A DNA stretch of 49,996 nt from an uncultured Gemmiger sp. GTDB taxonomy: Bacteria > Bacillota > Clostridia > Oscillospirales > Ruminococcaceae. Position 1 is the first letter of the stretch. Each line of letters starts with the position of its first letter. The DNA lies in assembly GCA_947631565.1 (NCBI GenBank), contig CANRLV010000010.1, positions 1 to 49,996 of the forward strand, given 5' to 3'. The notes under the pieces were generated by a model. The model saw only the letters and a list, made by a program, of their open reading frames with translations, had not been told where the DNA came from and searched no databases. Positions 45,617-49,996 of the stretch are shown here, in pieces. The position numbers were made by a program, and so were the translations under genes.

Positions 45617-46714
45617 ATGCGCGCAGATACAAGGGGCTGGGATGAGGAAACCCCGCACGGCAGTGCGGACAACAAGCAGCATATCAATCTCAGCGATGTC
45701 GCCATGGAGGTCCTGTACAACGACATCCGCAGCTTTATGGACCGCGAGTCGGTTTCCGGATTCATCAACCGCGTTTTGAGCACCTACGGCGAGCAGGCGC
45801 AGGCTTCGCTCAGCTGTGCGCAGGAACGGGAACAGGAACAGCTGCAGGGGCAGCTCGGGGGGATCCGTTCGGTGTCGGCGGCCGAAAAGAATAAAATCAT
45901 TGATGCGATCTGCGCCGCCCATACGGCCCAGCGGCTTGCGGTCATAGACGCATACCCGGCCGGCGCGGCTTTGAAATTCCGGCTGAACAAAGAAAACTTC
46001 GAGAGCTTATATATACGGTCGGGACACCCGGAACGGCGCTGGTACCGCAGCCGGGGGAAATATATCAAAGCCATCCTGGAGGAATACGCCCGCAAAACGC
46101 CGCTGGAGAGGGAGGCGATCTATTTCGGCGATTGGCTGGAGACGATCGAAGACGGCATCGAAAGCGGACGCTTGCTGCAGGTGACGTCGCGCCAAGGCAA
46201 GGTGTTTGAAGTCAAGCCCTATGCGCTGCTGACGGATGCCGGCGGGATGTACCACTATCTGGTGGGCTTGAGCATGCCGCGCCATACAGAGCAAGCGGAA
46301 GAAAAGGTAGCTTCGTTTCGTGTTTCCCGGCTGCGCGATGTCACCACCAGACCGAAACGCTACCGCAGCGGCCGCCTCACGTTGGCGGAAAAAGACAAAA
46401 TCAAAAAGGAGCTGCAAGAAAAAGGCGTCCAATTCCTGCTGGAACGGAACGAGGAGATCGTTCTCCGTCTGGACCGGCAGGGGATCAGTATGTTCAATGC
46501 GCAGCTGCATTTGCGTCCGGTGCCAACGAAAAAAGCAGACCTGCCGGACGGAGGAGGGGAATATCATTTTGACTGCACCCAAAGGCAGATCGAGTTCTAT
46601 TTTTTTAAGTTCGGCGAGCATGCCGAGATCCTGTCGCCGGCCGATTTGCGGGAAGCTTTTAGGGAAAAGTATCGGAGCGCTTTGGAGATATATAAAGGAT
46701 CGGCCATAGAATGA
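45617..46714 (+). CDS. WYL-domain transcriptional regulator
   Basis: This 365-residue protein has an N-terminal segment HINLSDVAMEVLYNDIRSFM then ESVSGFINRVLSTYGEQAQA, resembling a ribbon-helix-helix DNA-binding region. The central WYL-like domain (about 170-260) contains FEVKPYALLTDAGGMYHYLV and FRVSRLRDVTTRPKRY. The C-terminal extension has HFDCTQRQIEFYFFKFGEHA, then SPADLREAFREKYRSALEIY. WYL regulators (BrxR, CapW and relatives) often repress defence operons and sense nucleic-acid ligands. AAAGGAGG is 9 nt before the ATG. It is divergent from the HATPase operon, sharing a 195-bp regulatory region, so it probably controls that operon and possibly the whole island. Confidence 0.8.
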   Translation: MRADTRGWDEETPHGSADNKQHINLSDVAMEVLYNDIRSFMDRESVSGFINRVLSTYGEQAQASLSCAQEREQEQLQGQLGGIRSVSAAEKNKIIDAICAAHTAQRLAVIDAYPAGAALKFRLNKENFESLYIRSGHPERRWYRSRGKYIKAILEEYARKTPLEREAIYFGDWLETIEDGIESGRLLQVTSRQGKVFEVKPYALLTDAGGMYHYLVGLSMPRHTEQAEEKVASFRVSRLRDVTTRPKRYRSGRLTLAEKDKIKKELQEKGVQFLLERNEEIVLRLDRQGISMFNAQLHLRPVPTKKADLPDGGGEYHFDCTQRQIEFYFFKFGEHAEILSPADLREAFREKYRSALEIYKGSAIE

Positions 46715-46730
46715 TAAAACAGGCGCATAA

Positions 46731-46982
46731 AAAAGCGGACCGCGGCCTGCGGCACATCGCTTCCATGACCTGCGCCACAGCTGCGCCAGCCTTCTGCTCA
46801 AGCAGGGGATACCAATGAAGCAGATCCAGGAATGGCTTGGCCACAGCGACATCTCGACCACCGCGAACATCTATGCGCATCTGGATTCCGCGTCCAAAAA
46901 TGTATCCGCCGAGACGATGGAGCAGGCGCTGCCGCTGCCGGCCAGCACACCTGCGGCGGGCTGGGGGACCATGAGCCTCTAA
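46731..46982 (+). pseudogene. Tyrosine recombinase/integrase C-terminal remnant
   Basis: The frame, open from 46731, reads RFHDLRHSCASLLLKQG then IPMKQIQEWLGHSDISTTAN then IYAHLDS, ending at TAA 46980-46982. This carries the HxxR box, the H of WLGHSD and the catalytic Tyr of NIYAHLD of phage-type integrases. About 300 upstream residues are missing and a stop (46728-46730) closes the frame. It is thus the 3' scar of an integrase gene bordering the island on its right side. Confidence 0.88.
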
Positions 46983-47086
46983 ACCGGTAAGCAGCGGAGC
47001 CACGCACCAACAAACGCTTGCGTGGCCCCGTATGACAGAGATAATAGGTTTAGCATTACCAAATTCCACTACCGCACATTGTGACC

Positions 47087-47659
47087 TCATTTAGAAGCCA
47101 AACCGTTTACACCACTGCAAATCAGTTTCGAGGTCAGGGCAATGATCTCCTCCAGCGGGATCTTCTTGCCGTCTGCCACCCATTGCTTATAGATCTCAAT
47201 GGTGCTTTGGGAAACGAACGTCATGATGATATTCTGAACATACGGATCGACGTTCCGCTGCTTTCCATCGGCACCCCATGTCTCCGACATGATCTCATTT
47301 GTGATCCGGCGGCTGATATAGTGGTAGCTGCCGCTGCACATCAGCCTCTCGTGGAGTGGCCCCGCACCTTCGCTCACCAGAAAGAACTCCCGCGTGATCT
47401 TATCCATATCGCGGGGGCGTTCAAGCCCTTGGGTGCGCCGGATGAAATTCTTTGCCATTTCATTTTGCAGCTCCCGCAGCAGATCGTCCAGAGAATTGTA
47501 ATGCAGATAAAAGGTTTTACGGTTTATCCGCGCCCTTTCCGTCAGCTCCTTGATGGAGATCTGCTCATAATCCATCTCGCAGATCATTTCTTCAAAGGTT
47601 TTCCGAATGGCCTCTTTTGTGCGGATCACGCGCAGATCTTCTTTGCCTGTATCCTTCAT
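47087..47659 (-). CDS. TetR-family transcriptional regulator
   Basis: The protein has 190 residues. The N-terminal HTH (about 10-60) contains RVIRTKEAIRKTFEEMICEM, YEQISIKELTERARINRKTF and YLHYNSLDDLL. The helical C-terminal ligand domain contains DPYVQNIIMTFVSQSTIEIY and LEEIIALTSKLICSG. ATG 47659 has AGGAGG at 8 nt. The promoter is TTGATT (47719-47724), 17 bp, TATGAT (47696-47701). It is divergent from the flavodoxin and aldo/keto reductase genes, with the perfect inverted repeat at 47736-47768 directly upstream of its -35. It most likely represses itself and the two redox genes. Confidence 0.93.
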   Translation of the reverse strand: MKDTGKEDLRVIRTKEAIRKTFEEMICEMDYEQISIKELTERARINRKTFYLHYNSLDDLLRELQNEMAKNFIRRTQGLERPRDMDKITREFFLVSEGAGPLHERLMCSGSYHYISRRITNEIMSETWGADGKQRNVDPYVQNIIMTFVSQSTIEIYKQWVADGKKIPLEEIIALTSKLICSGVNGLASK

Positions 47660-47735
47660 AGCGATACCTCCTGCTGTCCAAACCATGTTTGATCCATCAT
47701 AGACCACCCACGTATAAAAATCAACTCGTGTGTAG

Positions 47736-47768
47736 TTACGCCACATTTCCGCAGGAAATGTGGCGTAA
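47736..47768. promoter_or_regulatory. Perfect inverted-repeat operator (TetR site)
   Basis: TTACGCCACATTTCC, GCA, GGAAATGTGGCGTAA: 15-bp arms without mismatch, between the divergent tetR-type and flavodoxin genes. Confidence 0.85.
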
Positions 47769-47815
47769 ACCTCTTTCGCTGCAAAAATGGTGTGGCGGCT
47801 GAAACGTTAAATTTG

Positions 47816-47821
47816 TATAAT
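47816..47821 (+). promoter_or_regulatory. -10 element of flavodoxin gene
   Basis: TATAAT, 34 nt before the start codon. No good -35 lies 16-18 bp upstream (TGGCGG), so the promoter may be weak or need activation. Confidence 0.5.
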
Positions 47822-47855
47822 ACGCACATGAAAATTCGTAGTGGAGGTATCTGTA

Positions 47856-48590
47856 ATGAAAAAATTATTATCATTTTTACTTTGCGCCTGCCTGCTCTTG
47901 ACCGTTACAGCTTGCGGCGGCGGGGCAGCGGATGCAGAACCTGCCGGGACACAAAGCTCTGAAACGGAAATCACGCCGCCTGATGCAGTCCAGCCGCCCG
48001 AAAATGAGGCGAACGGATCTGCTTCGCCCGCAGAGGCCGAGCCGGAACCGGCGGCGGATGCTGCCGCAGCGGACAGCAATATCCTTGTCGCTTGGTTCTC
48101 TCTGGTCGGTGAACAATACGAGGTTGGCGTCATTGAAAAGGGAAACACCGAGATCGTGGCAGAAATGATCATCGAGGCCACCGGCGCGGAATCTTTCAAA
48201 ATCGAAGCCACCGAGGAATATCCCACCACCTACGACGGGCTTTTGGATATCTCCCGCAAAGAGGAAGATGATCCCCCGGAAATCGCCGGTACGGTGGACA
48301 ACATGGACGATTACGATACGGTTTTCCTCGGCTACCCGATCTGGTGGGGCAACACACCGACCATCATCAAGGTGTTTTTGCAGAGCTACGACTTTTCCGG
48401 CAAGACGATCATCCCGTTTTGCACCCACGGCGGCAGCGGGCTTGCCGGAACGGACACAACGATCAGGGAGCTTTGCCCGGATGCCGCCATCGGAGAGGGC
48501 CTTGCCATTCGCGGCAGCACCGCACAGAACGACCGCGGCAGTGCAAAAGAGAGCGTGACGGAGTGGCTGGAGGATAACGGATATATTTAA
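47856..48590 (+). CDS. Flavodoxin-domain lipoprotein
   Basis: The protein has 244 residues. A lipoprotein signal MKKLLSFLLCACLLLTVTAC has a lipobox ending in Cys20. An acidic low-complexity linker (about 21-75) follows. A flavodoxin fold (about 78-244) has SNILVAWFSLVGEQYEVGVI in the FMN-phosphate loop region, DYDTVFLGYPIWWGNTPTII with the WWG isoalloxazine-contact loop, and TIIPFCTHGGSGLAGTDTTI. Membrane-anchored flavodoxin_4 proteins probably carry electrons outside the cell membrane. GGAGG lies 8-9 nt before the ATG. It is 43 nt upstream of the aldo/keto reductase gene and forms one operon under the divergent TetR regulator. Confidence 0.92.
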   Translation: MKKLLSFLLCACLLLTVTACGGGAADAEPAGTQSSETEITPPDAVQPPENEANGSASPAEAEPEPAADAAAADSNILVAWFSLVGEQYEVGVIEKGNTEIVAEMIIEATGAESFKIEATEEYPTTYDGLLDISRKEEDDPPEIAGTVDNMDDYDTVFLGYPIWWGNTPTIIKVFLQSYDFSGKTIIPFCTHGGSGLAGTDTTIRELCPDAAIGEGLAIRGSTAQNDRGSAKESVTEWLEDNGYI

Positions 48591-48633
48591 GCGGAGATCA
48601 TTTTTAAATTAAATCACACAGGAGGCAAAAACT

Positions 48634-49749
48634 ATGTCTGACTACCTTGGTAAAGAAACGCCGAAGCTGGGTTTCGGTCTGATGCGGCTGCCCCAAAATG
48701 ACCTGGGCACCGACATCGAGCAGGTCAAAAAGATGGTCGATCTCTTTATGGAGGCGGGCTTTACCTACTTTGACACCGCTTTTGTGTACGGCACCTCGGA
48801 GCAGGACATCAAAAAGGCGCTGGTCGACCGCTACCCGCGGGATTCTTATACCCTTGCCACCAAGCTCAACGCCTTTCTGATGTGCAGCGATGAAAAGAGC
48901 GCGAAGGAACAGTTTTATAAGAGCTTGGAGCGTACCGGCGCGGGGTACTTCGACTACTACCTGATGCACGCTTTGATGGCGAACAACTATAAGAAATATG
49001 ACGAATACCACATTTGGGACTTTGTAAAGGAACGCAAGGCGGAGGGGCTTATCCGCAGCATGGGCTTCTCTTTCCATGCAGGCCCGGCGCTTTTGGACAA
49101 GCTGCTGACCGAACACCCGGAGGTGGATTTTGTCCAGCTTCAGATCAACTATGCCGACTGGAACAACCCGGAAGTGAACTCCCGCGCCAACTATGAGGTG
49201 GCAAGAAAGCATGGCAAATCCATCATTGTGATGGAGCCGGTAAAGGGCGGCAAGCTGGCCGACCCGCCGCAGGAGGTCAAAATGCTGTTCCAGAGTTACG
49301 CGCCGGAACTGTCCCCGGCGTCATGGGCCATCCGCTTTGCGGCGTCTCTGGACGGCATCGTCACGGTGCTTTCGGGAATGTCCAATGCGGCGCAGATGGA
49401 AGATAACCTCTCTTACATGAAAAACTTCCGGCCACTGAACGCGGAGGAACAGAAGATCATCCGCAAGGCGCAGAAGATCCTCGGCAGCTCCGCCGAGATC
49501 CCCTGCACCGCCTGCCACTACTGCACGGACGGCTGCCCGAAGCAGATCCCCATTCCCGACATCTTCGCCGCTGCCAACCTGCAGCTCGGCAATGGCCAGA
49601 CGGCACAGGCAAAAGAGCGTTACGCCGCCATCCCGCAGGGGCACCGCGCTTCCGACTGTATCGGGTGCAGGCAATGCGAGCGCGCCTGCCCGCAGCATTT
49701 GAAAATCACGGACTTTTTGAAACAGTGCGCGGAAATGTTGGAGCAATAG
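48634..49749 (+). CDS. Aldo/keto reductase with C-terminal 4Fe-4S domain
   Basis: The protein has 371 residues. The N-terminal AKR barrel (about 1-280) contains LGFGLMRLP, FTYFDTAFVYG with catalytic Asp and Tyr, LATKLN with the catalytic Lys, FDYYLMHAL, and IIVMEPVKGGKLADPP. The C-terminal ferredoxin-like part has two cysteine clusters, CTACHYCTDGCPKQIPIP and CIGCRQCERACPQHLKI, enough for two 4Fe-4S clusters. Such fusions are common in anaerobes and probably link NAD(P)H-dependent reduction to ferredoxin or flavodoxin. The co-transcribed flavodoxin supports an electron-transfer partnership. AGGAGG lies 9 nt before the ATG. Confidence 0.95.
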   Translation: MSDYLGKETPKLGFGLMRLPQNDLGTDIEQVKKMVDLFMEAGFTYFDTAFVYGTSEQDIKKALVDRYPRDSYTLATKLNAFLMCSDEKSAKEQFYKSLERTGAGYFDYYLMHALMANNYKKYDEYHIWDFVKERKAEGLIRSMGFSFHAGPALLDKLLTEHPEVDFVQLQINYADWNNPEVNSRANYEVARKHGKSIIVMEPVKGGKLADPPQEVKMLFQSYAPELSPASWAIRFAASLDGIVTVLSGMSNAAQMEDNLSYMKNFRPLNAEEQKIIRKAQKILGSSAEIPCTACHYCTDGCPKQIPIPDIFAAANLQLGNGQTAQAKERYAAIPQGHRASDCIGCRQCERACPQHLKITDFLKQCAEMLEQ

Positions 49750-49929
49750 CGGTATTTCACCATCGGCATTGACAGCCCGGTTGTCGCAGTGGACGGCGAC
49801 ACGGCCAGCGTCACATTGCTGAACGCCAACGCCTACGGCGCGCAGGGCACCTACCGCATGAGAGGGACACATCATTGGGAGAAGCGTGACGGTAAATGGA
49901 TCGCCGTCAATAATCCAAACGAGAGATGA
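49750..49929 (+). pseudogene. NTF2/SnoaL-like protein C-terminal fragment
   Basis: Immediately after the reductase TAG, and in the same frame, the sequence reads RYFTIGIDSPVVAVDGDTAS, VTLLNANAYG, then TYRMRGTHHWEKRDGKWIAV and NNPNER, stopping at 49927. The GTHHWEKRDGKW pattern is typical of the last strands of SnoaL/NTF2-like ketosteroid-isomerase folds. No start codon or ribosome binding site opens it and its N-terminal half is absent, so a deletion has joined it to the reductase gene. No gene is seen after it to the window end. Confidence 0.65.
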
Positions 49930-49996
49930 GCAAAACGCCCTCGAGAGATAGGAAAGCAGAAAGGGCAAGAGAAAAGGAAGGCTGTGGAGCGAGGAA

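Noticed and set aside
1-49996. CRISPR arrays, insertion sequences with transposases, and replication origins
   Set aside because: None was seen. The only regular tandem arrays are the 18-bp coding repeat and a 19-bp double repeat.

Overview
This window looks like a chromosomal segment of a GC-rich Gram-positive anaerobe of the Clostridia. My best guess is the Oscillospiraceae/Ruminococcaceae group (Faecalibacterium/Subdoligranulum-like). The evidence is strong AGGAGG ribosome binding sites, a CIRCE/HrcA heat-shock operator, a Gram-positive type IV pilus locus, a ferredoxin-like aldo/keto reductase, and many GC-rich intergenic hairpins. The genus is inference.

Region 1 (1-6.3 kb) is mixed. 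It holds the end of a RelE/HigB-type toxin with its XRE antitoxin, a decayed tRNA-Lys whose 3' end and terminator are duplicated around a small AT-rich gene, guanine deaminase, the C-terminal half of an iron alcohol dehydrogenase, an unknown gene behind a terminator-bearing leader, a CIRCE-controlled Hsp20, a DUF5131 protein and a YbaK-type deacylase.

Region 2 (6.3-35.1 kb, all minus strand) is a type IV pilus locus with its likely signalling module. In transcription order it contains PilB, PilT, PilC, prepilin peptidase, two major-type pilins, PilM, PilN, PilO, a giant 3966-residue protein with a pilin-type leader, three minor pilin-like proteins, a REC-HD-GYP-PAS-GGDEF protein, an HPt protein and a hybrid histidine kinase. 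The last three form a phosphorelay/c-di-GMP unit that probably tunes piliation or adhesion. The giant protein (an internal six-module architecture with GLUG-like repeats and a Pro/Thr-rich tail) is the outstanding gene. Two C/G homopolymer tracts sit in leaders of pilus genes.

Region 3 (35.1-38.3 kb) has a small membrane protein, an AraC-type regulator and two promoter-plus-terminator units without genes, which are candidate small RNAs. One is antisense to short ORFs that have good ribosome binding sites.

Region 4 (38.3-47.0 kb) looks like an accessory island. It carries a tiny secreted or membrane peptide, a dynamin-like GTPase fused to an N-terminal HTH, a Gly/Ala-rich membrane protein with a frameshift, a receiver-like protein paired with an HATPase protein, and a WYL-type regulator, followed by a tyrosine-integrase remnant. 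Three of these proteins share Gly/Ala-rich membrane-inserting stretches. I propose it as a candidate undescribed membrane-acting, possibly defensive system.

Region 5 (47.1-49.9 kb) is a TetR regulator divergent from a flavodoxin lipoprotein and a 4Fe-4S aldo/keto reductase, with a perfect 15-bp inverted-repeat operator between them, and then a fragment of an NTF2-like gene.
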